Shown here in pieces: positions 44,045 through 53,960 of a stretch of DNA of 64,000 nt (the first letter of the stretch is position 1; every line of letters begins with the position of its first letter). A program made the translations under genes and the position numbers. The notes below the pieces were generated by a model. That model did no database searches and was not told where the DNA came from. It worked only from the letters and a program-made list of their open reading frames with translations. Where the stretch lies: positions 6,912,001 to 6,976,000 of the forward strand of contig NZ_CP029426.2 in NCBI RefSeq assembly GCF_002266435.3, in the 5' to 3' direction. The DNA comes from Bradyrhizobium amphicarpaeae. Its GTDB lineage: Bacteria > Pseudomonadota > Alphaproteobacteria > Rhizobiales > Xanthobacteraceae.

Positions 44045-46834
44045 ATGGACAGCATCGCGACTGAGCATAAGGCCGAGGGGGACGATCGTTTCGACACTGC
44101 GCGGATCACCGCTGCGGTCGATGCGCTCGCCGAAAAGCACCAGGGACGCGAAGACGCGTTCCGCACGGCCATGGCGCAATTGCTCAAGGCCGAGCTGATC
44201 GCGGCGCGCGCCGCGGCACAGGAAATCCTTCTGAAGGACCGCCACGGCCGTCACTGCGCCGAGCGGCTGTGTCACGTGCAGGACGAGATCATCCGCATCC
44301 TGTATTCGGCGGCGACCCGCCATCTCTACCGCTCGCCGATCCCGAGCGGCGCCGAGCGCATGGCGGTGGTCGCGACCGGCGGCTACGGCCGCGGCCTGAT
44401 GGCGCCCGAATCCGACATCGACCTGTTGTTCATCCTGCCCTACAAGCAGACCGCCTGGGGCGAGCAGGTGGCCGAGGCGATCCTCTATTGCCTCTGGGAC
44501 ATGGGGCTGAAGGTCGGCCACGCCACCCGATCGGTGGACGAGTCGATCCGGCAGGCGCGCGGCGACATGACCATCCGCACCGCGATCCTGGAGACGCGCT
44601 TCCTCACCGGCGACAAGCCGCTCTATGACGAGCTGGTCGCGCGCTTCGACAAGGAGGTGGTGCAGGGCACCGCATCGGAATTCGTCACCGCAAAGCTCGC
44701 CGAGCGCGAGGAGCGCCATCGCCGTGGCGGCCAGTCGCGCTATCTGGTCGAGCCCAACGTCAAGGACGGCAAGGGCGCGCTGCGCGACCTGCACACGCTG
44801 TTCTGGATCGCCAAATACGTCTACCGCGTGCGCGACACCGGCGAGCTGGTCGAGCGCGGCGTGTTCGATGCTCAGGAATACCGCAGCTTCCGCCGCTGCG
44901 CCGACTTCCTCTGGTCGGTGCGCTGCAATCTGCACTTCTACTCCGGGCGGCCTGAAGAGCGTCTCTCCTTCGACCTCCAGCGCGAGATCGCGGTGCGGCT
45001 CGGCTACACCTCGCATCCCGGCATGCAGGACGTCGAGCGCTTCATGAAGCACTACTTCCTGGTCGCCAAGGAAGTCGGCAACCTCACCGCCATCCTGTGC
45101 GCCAAGCTCGAGGACCAGCAGGCCAAGCCCGCGCCGGTCTTGAGCCGGATGATGGCGCGGCTGCGGCCGACCGCAGCGAAGCGGCGCGTCCCCGACAGCG
45201 ACGACTTCATCGTCGACAACAACCGCATCAACGTCGCCGCACCCGACGTGTTCAAGCACGACCCGGTCAATCTGATCCGGATCTTCCGCCTCGCGCAGAA
45301 GAACAACCTCGCCTTCCATCCGGATGCGATGCGCGACGTGACGCGCTCGCTCGGCCTGATCAACGCGCAGATGCGCGAGAATCCCGAGGCCAACCGGCTG
45401 TTCATGGAGATCCTGACCTCCGACAATGCCGAGATCGTGCTGCGGCGGATGAACGAGACCGGCGTGCTCGGCCACTTCATCCGCGCCTTCGGCAAGATCG
45501 TCTCGATGATGCAGTTCAACATGTATCATCACTATACGGTCGACGAGCATTTGATCCGCTGCGTCGGATTCCTCCAGGACATCGAGCGCGGCGGTCTCGA
45601 TGAATTCGTGCTTGCGAGCGACCTGATGCGCAAGATTCGCCCCGAGCATCGCGCGGTGATCTACATCACGACACTACTGCACGACATCGCCAAGGGCCGG
45701 CCCGAGGATCATTCGATCGCCGGCGCCAAGGTAGCGCGGCGGCTCTGCCCGCGGCTCGGCTTCAGCGCCGCCGACACCGAGCTCATCGCCTGGCTGATCG
45801 AGGAGCATCTGACGATGTCCACGGTCGCACAGTCGCGCGACCTGTCCGACCGCAAAACCATCGAGAATTTCGCCGCCGTGGTACAGTCGGTCGAGCAGAT
45901 GAAGCTGCTGACGATCCTGACCACCGCCGACATCCGCGGCGTCGGTCCCGGCGTGTGGAACGGCTGGAAGGCGCAGCTCTTGCGCTCGCTGTACTACGAG
46001 ACCGAGCCGGTGCTGACCGGCGGCTTCTCGGAAGTCGACCGCGGCAAGCGCCTCACCGCCGCCTACGCCGAATTCCGCAATGCCTTCGCCGAATGGCCGG
46101 CGGAGGAGCTCGATGCCTATATCGGCCGGCATTATCCGGCCTATTGGCTCAAGGTCGAGCTGCCGCGAAAGATCCGCCACGCCCGCTTCGTCCGCTCCAG
46201 CGAACAGGCCGGCCACAAGCTCGCGATCAATGTCGGCTTCGACGAGGTGCGCGGCGTCACCGAGCTGACGATCTTCGCGGCCGACCATCCCTGGCTGCTG
46301 TCGATCATCGCCGGCGCCTGCGCTTCGGCCGGAGCCAACATCGTCGACGCCCAGATCTACACCACGACCGACGGCCGCGCGCTCGACACCATCTCGATCT
46401 CCCGGGAATACGACCGCGACGAGGACGAGGGACGCCGCGCCACGCGCATCGGCGAGATGATCGAGGACGTGCTGGAAGGCAAGCTGCGCCTGCCCGAAGT
46501 GGTGGCGCGGCGCACCGTGCGCAGCAAGGCGCGGCCTTTCGTGATCGAGCCGGAAGTCACCATCAACAACCAATGGTCCGACCGCTACACCGTGATCGAG
46601 GTGTCCGGCCTCGACCGCCCCGGCCTGCTCTACGAGCTGACCACCGCGATCTCGAAGCTCAACCTCAACATCGCCTCGGCCCACGTCGCGACCTTCGGCG
46701 AGCGCGCCCGCGACGTGTTCTACGTCACCGACCTCCTCGGCGCGCAGATCAACGCGCCGACACGGCAGGCCGCGATCAAGAGCGCGCTGACCCATGTGAT
46801 GGCCAGCGACAAGGCGGTACAGCCGGCGGCGTGA
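44045..46834 (+). CDS. glnD: Protein-PII uridylyltransferase / uridylyl-removing enzyme
   Basis: A 929-residue nitrogen sensor that uridylylates and deuridylylates PII proteins in response to glutamine. The nucleotidyltransferase domain has GGYGRGLMAPESDIDLLFI (about 112). The HD domain has TLLHDIAKGRPEDHS (about 546). Two ACT domains lie at about 730-810 and 840-920 (second: EVSGLDRPGLLYELTTAISK). All parts are intact and the length is normal for alphaproteobacteria. Confidence 0.98.
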   Translation: MDSIATEHKAEGDDRFDTARITAAVDALAEKHQGREDAFRTAMAQLLKAELIAARAAAQEILLKDRHGRHCAERLCHVQDEIIRILYSAATRHLYRSPIPSGAERMAVVATGGYGRGLMAPESDIDLLFILPYKQTAWGEQVAEAILYCLWDMGLKVGHATRSVDESIRQARGDMTIRTAILETRFLTGDKPLYDELVARFDKEVVQGTASEFVTAKLAEREERHRRGGQSRYLVEPNVKDGKGALRDLHTLFWIAKYVYRVRDTGELVERGVFDAQEYRSFRRCADFLWSVRCNLHFYSGRPEERLSFDLQREIAVRLGYTSHPGMQDVERFMKHYFLVAKEVGNLTAILCAKLEDQQAKPAPVLSRMMARLRPTAAKRRVPDSDDFIVDNNRINVAAPDVFKHDPVNLIRIFRLAQKNNLAFHPDAMRDVTRSLGLINAQMRENPEANRLFMEILTSDNAEIVLRRMNETGVLGHFIRAFGKIVSMMQFNMYHHYTVDEHLIRCVGFLQDIERGGLDEFVLASDLMRKIRPEHRAVIYITTLLHDIAKGRPEDHSIAGAKVARRLCPRLGFSAADTELIAWLIEEHLTMSTVAQSRDLSDRKTIENFAAVVQSVEQMKLLTILTTADIRGVGPGVWNGWKAQLLRSLYYETEPVLTGGFSEVDRGKRLTAAYAEFRNAFAEWPAEELDAYIGRHYPAYWLKVELPRKIRHARFVRSSEQAGHKLAINVGFDEVRGVTELTIFAADHPWLLSIIAGACASAGANIVDAQIYTTTDGRALDTISISREYDRDEDEGRRATRIGEMIEDVLEGKLRLPEVVARRTVRSKARPFVIEPEVTINNQWSDRYTVIEVSGLDRPGLLYELTTAISKLNLNIASAHVATFGERARDVFYVTDLLGAQINAPTRQAAIKSALTHVMASDKAVQPAA

Positions 46835-46836
46835 CC

Positions 46837-46876
46837 GTCATTCCGGGGCGGCGCGCCGCGGCGAACCCGGAATGAC
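46837..46876. repeat. Short palindromic repeat
   Basis: GTCATTCCGGGGC and the mirrored CCCGGAATGAC bracket GGCGCGCCGCGGCGAA. It forms a 40-bp hairpin between the convergent glnD and ogt genes and may act as a terminator. Confidence 0.7.
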
Positions 46877-46890
46877 GACGGGGAGAGAAC

Positions 46891-47421
46891 CTAGATCTGC
46901 ACGCCTTCATGCCGCAGCAGCCAGCGCTTGCGCTCCAGCCCGCCGCCGTATTTCACCAGCGAACCGTCCGCGCCGATCAGGCGGTGGCAGGGCAGCACCA
47001 CGCTGATCGGGTTGGAGCCGTTGGCATGACCGACGGCACGAATGGCGTTCGGCAAATCGATCTTTGCGGCGAGCGCGCCGTAGCTCATCGTGGTTCCGGC
47101 GGGGATGTGAGCCAGCGCGTTCCAGACCTTCTGCTGGAACGGCGTACCGGCGATCCGCCATGCAATGGCCGAGAGCTGACTGAGATCGCCGTCGAAATAA
47201 CCCGACAGCGCAATCCGCATCGCCATCGGCGCAGACCGGTCGCTCAGATCGACCGCGCCGTAATGCAGACGCAGAAGCTCACGCATGCGGTGCTCGTAGT
47301 CCTCCCAGTCGAGCGCACGTAGCGCACCCTCCGCATCGGTGACGAGCAGCGCGACGCCGATCGGCGTCGTCACGCGATCAAGGCCGAAGCTTACGGACGG
47401 TCTGGTCGATCGGCTGGCCAT
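46891..47421 (-). CDS. ogt: Methylated-DNA--[protein]-cysteine S-methyltransferase
   Basis: A 176-residue suicide repair protein that removes O6-alkylguanine lesions. The acceptor cysteine is in ISVVLPCHRLIGADGSL (the PCHR motif). Other marks are GTPFQQKVWNAL and GTTMSYGALAAKI. It lacks the AdaA domain. The ATG at 47421 gives the normal Ogt length. It is convergent with glnD. Confidence 0.95.
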   Translation of the reverse strand: MASRSTRPSVSFGLDRVTTPIGVALLVTDAEGALRALDWEDYEHRMRELLRLHYGAVDLSDRSAPMAMRIALSGYFDGDLSQLSAIAWRIAGTPFQQKVWNALAHIPAGTTMSYGALAAKIDLPNAIRAVGHANGSNPISVVLPCHRLIGADGSLVKYGGGLERKRWLLRHEGVQI

Positions 47422-47514
47422 CGCGGCACCATTGCATCGAAACACACCCATCGCACTTGCCATGCCGGCCGTGCTACCGTCCACCCGAAAGCTGACGCTT
47501 TGGGGGAGCTCAAC

Positions 47515-47877
47515 TTGATTCTGGTTGCCAATATCCTGGTGGCGCTGGTCGCCGCACTGCACGCCTACTTCCTGATCCTGGAGATGTTTCTCTGGGACAA
47601 GCCGCTGGGCTTGAAGACATTCCGCAACACTCCGGAGAAGGCCGAGATCACGAAGGTGCTCGCCGCCAATCAGGGGCTCTATAACGGCTTCCTCGCCGCG
47701 GGCCTGATCTGGGGTCTGGTCCACGGCAACCCGGCCTTCGCATTCCAGATCAAGGTGTTCTTCCTGCTCTGCGTGATCGTGGCCGGCGCCTACGGCGCCG
47801 CGACTGTCAGCACGCGCATCCTGATCGTGCAGGCCCTGCCGGCGGCGATCGCGCTGGTAGTCCTGTTCCTGACCTGA
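47515..47877 (+). CDS. DUF1304 membrane protein
   Basis: A 120-residue protein with four helices. The family pattern is AALHAYFLILEMFLWDKP, then LAANQGLYNGFLAAGLIWGL. I start at the TTG 47515, because GGGGGAG lies seven bases upstream and the protein then begins directly with helix 1; an in-frame TTG at 47500 would overlap that site. Function is unknown. Confidence 0.8.
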   Translation: MILVANILVALVAALHAYFLILEMFLWDKPLGLKTFRNTPEKAEITKVLAANQGLYNGFLAAGLIWGLVHGNPAFAFQIKVFFLLCVIVAGAYGAATVSTRILIVQALPAAIALVVLFLT

Positions 47878-48010
47878 GGCGCTAGAGCGCAGCACCGCGA
47901 TCCTTGCGCGCGGCCTGCCCTTCCTCCACACTCTTCGGCAGCGATGGCGACCGTTGGCAACCAACGGGAAAAGACCGTCGACCGGAAAATTCCGTCAGGA
48001 GGAACAACCC

Positions 48011-49237
48011 ATGAGCAATCGCAGAGCCTTCTTAGCTGCCACGGCGGCGCTCGCCTTCGCGTTCTCCGCCACTCAAGCACTCGCACAAAAGAAATACGAC
48101 ACCGGCGCGAGCGACACCGAGATCAAGATCGGCCAGACCGTGCCGTTCTCCGGCCCCTACTCCGTCTACGCCAATATCGGCAAGACCCAGGCCGCCTACT
48201 TCAAGATGATCAACGATCAGGGCGGCATCAACGGCCGCAAGATCAACCTGATCCAGTATGACGACGCCTATTCGCCCCCGAAGACCGTCGAGCAGGTGCG
48301 GAAGCTCGTCGAAGGCGACGAAGTGCTGTTCACTTTTCAGATCATCGGCACGGCAGCGAACGCCGCCGTGCAGAAATATCTGAACGGCAAGAAGGTGCCG
48401 CAATTGCTGGCCTCGACCGGCGCCGCGCGCTTCAACGATCCCCAGAACTATCCCTGGACCATCGCCTACAATCCCAACTACGTGTCCGAGGGCCGCATCT
48501 ACGCCAAATACATTCTCAAGGAGCATCCCAACGCCAAGATCGGCGTGCTCTACCAGAACGACGACATGGGCCGCGACTATCTCGCGGGGCTCAAGAGCGG
48601 CCTCGGCGACAAGGCCGCCAGCATGGTCGTCGGCGAGGTCTCCTACGAGGTCACAGACCCGACGGTCGACTCCCAGGTGGTCAAGCTGAAGTCGATGGGC
48701 GTCGACGTGTTCTTCGATGCTTCGACGCCGAAATTCGCGGCACAGGCGATCAAGAAGCTCGCCGACCTCGGCTGGACGCCGGTTCATATTCTCGACATCA
48801 ATGCGAGCCCGATCTCGGCGACGCTGAAGCCGGCCGGCCTCGATATCTCCAAGGGCATCATCTCGACCCAATATGGCAAGGAGCCCAGCGATCCCCAGTG
48901 GAAGGACGATCCCGGCGTGAAGGCCTTCTTCGCCTTCATGGACAAGTATTTCCCGGAAGGCGACAAGCTCAACACCGTCAACACCTACGCCTATTCGGTG
49001 GCCGAGCTGCTGACGCAGGTGCTCAAGCAATGCGGTGACGATCTGACGCGTGAGAACATCATGAGGCAGGTCGCCAACATCAAGGACTTCACGCCGAGCT
49101 TCGCGCTGCCCGGCATCAAGATCAACACCGGGCCCAACGACTTCCGCGTCAACAAGCAGATGCAGATGATGAAGTTCAACGGCGAACGATGGGAGCTGTT
49201 CGGACCCATCATCGAGGATTCCGGACCCGCGGGTTGA
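48011..49237 (+). CDS. ABC transporter substrate-binding protein, LivK-like (paralog 1)
   Basis: A 408-residue periplasmic binding protein of the branched-chain amino acid/amide family. Signal peptide MSNRRAFLAATAALAFAFSA ends near ALAQKKYD. The family start is SDTEIKIGQTVPFSGPYSVY, and VLYQNDDMGRDYLAGLKSGL marks the second lobe. The strong site AGGAGG precedes the ATG. No permease or ATPase gene adjoins. The next gene is a close paralog. Confidence 0.93.
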   Translation: MSNRRAFLAATAALAFAFSATQALAQKKYDTGASDTEIKIGQTVPFSGPYSVYANIGKTQAAYFKMINDQGGINGRKINLIQYDDAYSPPKTVEQVRKLVEGDEVLFTFQIIGTAANAAVQKYLNGKKVPQLLASTGAARFNDPQNYPWTIAYNPNYVSEGRIYAKYILKEHPNAKIGVLYQNDDMGRDYLAGLKSGLGDKAASMVVGEVSYEVTDPTVDSQVVKLKSMGVDVFFDASTPKFAAQAIKKLADLGWTPVHILDINASPISATLKPAGLDISKGIISTQYGKEPSDPQWKDDPGVKAFFAFMDKYFPEGDKLNTVNTYAYSVAELLTQVLKQCGDDLTRENIMRQVANIKDFTPSFALPGIKINTGPNDFRVNKQMQMMKFNGERWELFGPIIEDSGPAG

Positions 49238-49243
49238 AGTCTC

Positions 49244-49360
49244 GTAGGGTGGGTTGGCCGAAGGCGTAACCCACCACTGCTCCGATCCACAGAGTCAAAA
49301 GAGGTGGGTTACGCCCCGTGCACTGCGCTTCGCGCGGTCCACGGAGCTAACCCACCCTAC
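49244..49360. repeat. Palindromic repeat, family B (copy 2)
   Basis: GTAGGGTGGGTTGGCCGAAG at the left and CTAACCCACCCTAC at the right pair. An inner GTAACCCACC and GGTGGGTTAC pair as well. It separates the two binding-protein genes. Unlike copy 1, it is uninterrupted. Confidence 0.85.
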
Positions 49361-49486
49361 GAACGGCTTGTCTCCGCACACCTTGCGTTGCAACACCCGT
49401 TCCTCCACACTCCCCCTCAGCGATGGCACGGGACGCGCAAGCGCGCGCCGAGAGATCATCGGCAATAACAACTGAGGGAATTGCGA

Positions 49487-50707
49487 ATGAGGAATGGAAA
49501 GCTGCATCTGGCCACGGCGCTCGCTCTGGCGCTGTCGATTTCAGCGGCCAATGCCCAGAAAAAATATGATCCGGGCGCCAGTGACACCGAGATCAAGATC
49601 GGACAGACCATGCCGTTCTCGGGGCCGGCGTCGGCCTATTCGTCGATCGGCAAGACGCAGGCCGCCTATTTCAAGATGATCAACGACCAGGGCGGCGTCA
49701 ACGGCCGCAAGATCAATCTGATCCAGTACGACGACGCCTATTCGCCGCCGAAGGCCGTGGAGCAGATCCGCAAGCTGGTCGAGAGCGACGAGGTGCTGCT
49801 GACCTTCCAGATCATCGGCACGCCGGTGAACGCGGCCGTGCAGAAATATCTCAACGCCAAGAAGGTGCCGCAGCTGTTCGCGGCGACCGGTGCATCGCGG
49901 TTCACGGACCCCAAGAACTTCCCGTGGACCATGGGCTTCAATCCCAACTACTTCGTCGAGGGCCGCATCTACGGCCAGTACATCCTGAAGGAGCATCCCA
50001 ACGCCAAGATCGGCGTGCTCTACCAGAACGACGACCTCGGCAAGGACTATCTGAACGGCATCAAGGCCGGCCTCGGCGACAAGGCTGCCAAGATGATCGT
50101 GACTGAAGCCTCCTACGAGGTGTCCGATCCCACCGTCGACTCGCAGATCCTCAAGATCAAGGATGCCGGCGCCGATTTGTTCTTCAGTGCGAGCACGCCG
50201 AAGCAGGCCGCGCAGGCGATCAAGAAGATCGCCGAAATGGGCTGGCATCCGGTCCAGATCGTCGACATCAACGCGACCTCGGTCGGCGCGGTGCTGAAGC
50301 CCGCAGGCCTTGACGCCGCCAAGGGCCTGATCAGCGTCAATTACGGCAAGGAACCGCTCGATCCGACCTGGAAGGACGATGCCGGCCTGAAGAAGTATTT
50401 CGACTTCATGGCGAAGTACTATCCCGACGGCGACAAGGACTCGAACTTCAACACCTACGGCTACAGCACGGCACAGCTGCTGGTGCATGTGCTGAAGCAG
50501 TGCGGTGACGATCTGACCCGTGAGAACGTCATGAAGCAGGCGGCCTCGGTGAAGGACTTCGCCACCGACACCGCACTGCCCGGCATCAAGGTCAACACCT
50601 CGCCGACCGACTACCGCGTCAACAAGCAGCTTCAGATGATGAAGTTCAACGGCGAGCGCTGGGAGCTGTTCGGCCCGATCCTGGAGGATTCGGCTCCCGC
50701 GGGTTAG
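49487..50707 (+). CDS. ABC transporter substrate-binding protein, LivK-like (paralog 2)
   Basis: A 406-residue paralog of the preceding gene, with the same mature start (KKYDPGASDTEIKIGQTMPF), the same lobes and the same ending (GERWELFGPILEDSAPAG). The signal peptide differs (MRNGKLHLATALALALSISA). Strong similarity along the whole length indicates tandem duplication, while differences are spread over the sequence, so ligands may have diverged. GAGGGA precedes the ATG at 49487. No transporter subunits adjoin. Confidence 0.93.
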   Translation: MRNGKLHLATALALALSISAANAQKKYDPGASDTEIKIGQTMPFSGPASAYSSIGKTQAAYFKMINDQGGVNGRKINLIQYDDAYSPPKAVEQIRKLVESDEVLLTFQIIGTPVNAAVQKYLNAKKVPQLFAATGASRFTDPKNFPWTMGFNPNYFVEGRIYGQYILKEHPNAKIGVLYQNDDLGKDYLNGIKAGLGDKAAKMIVTEASYEVSDPTVDSQILKIKDAGADLFFSASTPKQAAQAIKKIAEMGWHPVQIVDINATSVGAVLKPAGLDAAKGLISVNYGKEPLDPTWKDDAGLKKYFDFMAKYYPDGDKDSNFNTYGYSTAQLLVHVLKQCGDDLTRENVMKQAASVKDFATDTALPGIKVNTSPTDYRVNKQLQMMKFNGERWELFGPILEDSAPAG

Positions 50708-50732
50708 TTCTCGGAAATAGCGGACTCAACGA

Positions 50733-50857
50733 CGTCATGCCCGGGCTTGTCCCGCCTGCGCGGCCGAAGCCGCTTCGGCGCGGCGAAGGCCCGGGCATCC
50801 ACGTTCTTGGGACGCAAAGAAGGGCGTGGATGGCCGGGTCAAGCCCGGCCATCACGG
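50733..50857. repeat. Palindromic intergenic repeat, family I
   Basis: CGTCATGCCCGGGCTTGTCC at the left is mirrored by GGGTCAAGCCCGGCCATCACG at the right. The inner AAGGCCCGGGCATCCACG and CGTGGATGGCCGGG also pair. It forms a branched hairpin of about 125 bp after the second binding-protein gene. Confidence 0.8.
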
Positions 50858-50882
50858 TTGTAAGGGATTCGCGCCACAGCAT

Positions 50883-51308
50883 TCAGGCCGGTATCTCCCC
50901 AAAGTTCTTGCCCACCGGCAGCACGGCATGCCGGATCAGGCGCGAATCCTCCACCGCGGCCTGGCGGTGCTTGACCGCCTCGCGATAGACGGGATCGCGG
51001 ATCATCTCGACGAAGGCTCCAACGCTCGGGTATTCGGCGATGAAGCAATGGTCCCAGCGCTCGTCCTGCGGGCCGATCAGCATCAGCTCGAATTTGCCCT
51101 GCCAGACGATGCGGCCGCCGAGGCGTTCGAACACCGGGCCGCTCTCGCGGCCATAGGCCGCGTAGGCTTCCGCGCCGCTCGCCTTGCGGCCGTCCGGGTA
51201 GGCCGCCTCCTCGCGCAACCGCACCAAATTGAGCATGTGGATCGGGCCCGGGCGGTTATTGTCCCGGAACTGCGCGAAGATGTCCTTGGTCGGATCGATA
51301 TGGCCCAT
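50883..51308 (-). CDS. DUF1330-family protein
   Basis: A 141-residue protein with an alpha-beta barrel (dimeric ferredoxin-like) pattern: PIHMLNLVRLREEAAYPDGR and WDHCFIAEYPSVGAFVEMI, then a DPVYREAVKHRQAAVEDSRLI end typical of DUF1330. Function is unknown. AGAGGAA precedes the ATG at 51308; longer frames are non-homologous. Confidence 0.85.
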   Translation of the reverse strand: MGHIDPTKDIFAQFRDNNRPGPIHMLNLVRLREEAAYPDGRKASGAEAYAAYGRESGPVFERLGGRIVWQGKFELMLIGPQDERWDHCFIAEYPSVGAFVEMIRDPVYREAVKHRQAAVEDSRLIRHAVLPVGKNFGEIPA

Positions 51309-51489
51309 GTGGGTTTCCTCTGCGTGTTGTCTCGGGTTTTGTGCCGGCGATCCTAGCTCCGTCGTGCCATCAGCGGAACTGCGGCGGGCGAATGCCGCAC
51401 CTCCTAATCGTGCGTTAACGTCGGGGTAACCGGGCCTTAAACAGCGACCGCTAGCGTGCGGCGGGGCAGGCTGACCGGGCGTATTGCGT

Positions 51490-53703
51490 ATGGCGTGGGG
51501 AAAGAAAAAGGGTGGGCGGAAGGAGCCGCTGTTCGGCTTGCCCGCGGCGCTCGCCGATCTGCGCCTGACCCCGGCGGATCGCATTCCCGGCGGCGAGAAC
51601 AAGCCGAAGAAATCGACGAAATCACCCGCCAAGCGCAAGAGCGACGATTCCAACGACGAGCCGCCGCGCGAGCGGAAGGCACCGGCCAGCCGCAGCGGCG
51701 CCAAACGCCGGTCGAAGTCCCGCATCGGCGCCAGCCTCGGCCGCATGGTCTATTGGGGCGCGGTGCTCGGCCTGTGGGGCGCCATCGCGGTGATCGGCGT
51801 CGTGATCTATGTCGGCGCGCATCTGCCGCCGATCCAGTCGCTGGAAATCCCCAAGCGCCCGCCGACGATCCAGATCGTCGGCATCGACGGCAGCATTCTG
51901 GCGCAACGCGGCGAGATGGCCGGCGCCAATATCGCGCTGAAGGATTTGCCGCCGTATCTGCCCAAGGCCTTCATCGCCATCGAGGACCGCCGCTTCTATT
52001 CGCATTTCGGCATCGACCCCGTCGGCATCCTGCGCGCCCTCGTCACCAACGTCATGCATCGCGGCGTCTCGCAGGGCGGCTCGACGCTGACGCAGCAGCT
52101 CGCCAAGAACCTGTTCCTGACCCAGGAGCGCACCGTACAGCGCAAGCTGCAGGAGGTGGAGCTCGCGATCTGGCTCGAGCGCAAGCATTCCAAGGACGAG
52201 ATCCTGGAGCTCTATCTCAACCGCGTCTATTTCGGCTCCGGCGCCTACGGCGTCGAAGCTGCCGCGCAAAGATATTTCGGCAAGTCGGCGAAGAACGTCA
52301 CAATCGCCGAGGCGGCGATGCTGGCCGGCCTCGTCAAGTCGCCCTCGCGCCTCGCGCCGAACCGCAATCCCGAAGGCGCCGAAGCGCGCGCACAGATCGT
52401 GCTTGCGGCGATGGCGGATGCGAAATTCATCACCGATGCGCAGGCGCAGGCCTCGATCGGCCATCCCTCGTACAATGTGAAGCCGGTCGGCGCCGGCACG
52501 ATCAACTACGTTGCCGACTGGATCGGCGAGGTGCTGGACGATCTGGTCGGCCAGATCGACGAGAGCATCAAGGTCGAAACCACGATCGATCCGAAGCTGC
52601 AGAGCGTGGCGGAGGCCGCCATCATCGACGAGCTCGCGGCCAAGAGCGTGAAGTTCAATGTCAGCCAGGGCGCGCTGGTGGCGATGACGCCCGATGGCGC
52701 GGTGCGCGCCATGGTCGGCGGACGGAACTATGCCGAGAGCCAGTACAACCGCGCCGTGACCGCAAAGCGCCAGCCGGGCTCTTCGTTCAAGCCGTTCGTC
52801 TACCTGACCGCGCTCGAGCAGGGCCTGACGCCCGACACGATGCGCCAGGACGCGCCGATCGAGGTCAAGGGCTGGAAGCCTGAGAACTACACCCATGAAT
52901 ATTTCGGCGCGGTGTCGCTGACGCAGGCGCTGGCGATGTCGCTCAACACCGTCGCGATCCGCCTCGGCCTCGAGGTCGGGCCGAAGAATGTGGTGCGCAC
53001 CGCCCACCGGCTCGGCATCTCCTCCAAGCTCGAACCCAACGCGTCGATCGCGCTCGGCACGTCGGAAGTTTCGGTCGTCGAGCTGGTCGGCGCCTATGCA
53101 CCCTTCGCCAATGGCGGCCTCGCGGTCACGCCGCATGTCGTGACGCGGATCAAGACGCTCAGCGGCAAGCTGCTCTACATGCGCCAGCCAGAGGAGCGTA
53201 ACCAGGTCGTCGATCCCCGCTATGTCGGCATGATGAACGCGATGATGCGGGAGACGCTTGTTTCAGGCACCGCCAAGAAGGCGGAGATCCCGGGCTGGCC
53301 GGCCGCCGGCAAGACCGGCACCAGCCAGGATTATCGCGACGCCTGGTTCATCGGCTACACCGCCAACCTCGTCACCGGCGTCTGGCTCGGCAATGACGAT
53401 AATTCGCCGACCAAGAAGGCCACAGGCGGCGGCTTGCCGGTGGAAGTCTGGTCGCGCTTCATGAAGACGGCGCACGAAGGCGTGCCGGTGGCGGCGCTGC
53501 CGAGCACACAAGGCGGCTGGGGCCTGTCGAACCTCGCGCAGGCGGCATCGCAGGTATCGCCGCCGACGCCGGCTGCGCCCGGACCGGCGGTTGCCAACAA
53601 CGGCGGCTATCGCCCGCCGCCGACGCGCGCCAATGCGCGGCCGGAGGCTGCCGCAGGGCTCGATGGCTGGCTGATGGACCGGCTGTTTGGCGGAAATCGA
53701 TAG
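51490..53703 (+). CDS. Class A penicillin-binding protein (PBP1A-like)
   Basis: A 737-residue bifunctional cell-wall synthase. A cytoplasmic Lys/Arg-rich start is followed by one helix (about 87-108). The GT51 domain (about 140-320) has AIEDRRFYSHFGID and GGSTLTQQLAKNLFL. The transpeptidase (about 390-650) has SSFK (about 431), SLN and KTGTS (about 608). A Pro/Ala-rich tail of about 70 residues ends with WLMDRLFGGNR. Length suits the alphaproteobacterial PBP1 group. The ribosome binding site is weak. Confidence 0.94.
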   Translation: MAWGKKKGGRKEPLFGLPAALADLRLTPADRIPGGENKPKKSTKSPAKRKSDDSNDEPPRERKAPASRSGAKRRSKSRIGASLGRMVYWGAVLGLWGAIAVIGVVIYVGAHLPPIQSLEIPKRPPTIQIVGIDGSILAQRGEMAGANIALKDLPPYLPKAFIAIEDRRFYSHFGIDPVGILRALVTNVMHRGVSQGGSTLTQQLAKNLFLTQERTVQRKLQEVELAIWLERKHSKDEILELYLNRVYFGSGAYGVEAAAQRYFGKSAKNVTIAEAAMLAGLVKSPSRLAPNRNPEGAEARAQIVLAAMADAKFITDAQAQASIGHPSYNVKPVGAGTINYVADWIGEVLDDLVGQIDESIKVETTIDPKLQSVAEAAIIDELAAKSVKFNVSQGALVAMTPDGAVRAMVGGRNYAESQYNRAVTAKRQPGSSFKPFVYLTALEQGLTPDTMRQDAPIEVKGWKPENYTHEYFGAVSLTQALAMSLNTVAIRLGLEVGPKNVVRTAHRLGISSKLEPNASIALGTSEVSVVELVGAYAPFANGGLAVTPHVVTRIKTLSGKLLYMRQPEERNQVVDPRYVGMMNAMMRETLVSGTAKKAEIPGWPAAGKTGTSQDYRDAWFIGYTANLVTGVWLGNDDNSPTKKATGGGLPVEVWSRFMKTAHEGVPVAALPSTQGGWGLSNLAQAASQVSPPTPAAPGPAVANNGGYRPPPTRANARPEAAAGLDGWLMDRLFGGNR

Positions 53704-53838
53704 GCTTGGGTAAAGGGCATTCAGCCCCTCAGAGCAAAAAGTGCGAAAACAACCCCATGCACAGTAGACGAGGATAGCAAAATCAAAGGCTTGCGCGGGC
53801 GGTGTTGTGGGGAACGAACCTCGCGCCGCGCGCCCGCC

Positions 53839-53940
53839 GTCATTCCCCGCGAAGGCGGGGAATCCAGTACGCCGCGGCGCATCGGTTCAACAATAACGCG
53901 TGGTGGAATACTGGATCGCCCGCCTTCGCGGGCGATGACA
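53839..53940. repeat. Palindromic intergenic repeat, family G
   Basis: GTCATTCCCCGCGAAGGCGG at the left is mirrored by CCGCCTTCGCGGGCGATGAC at the right. AATCCAGTA and TACTGGATC pair inside. It occupies the gap between the convergent PBP gene and metalloprotease gene. The remaining 53704-53838 holds no gene. Confidence 0.85.
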
Positions 53941-53960
53941 GCTTCCTGAATGGCGAGGCC

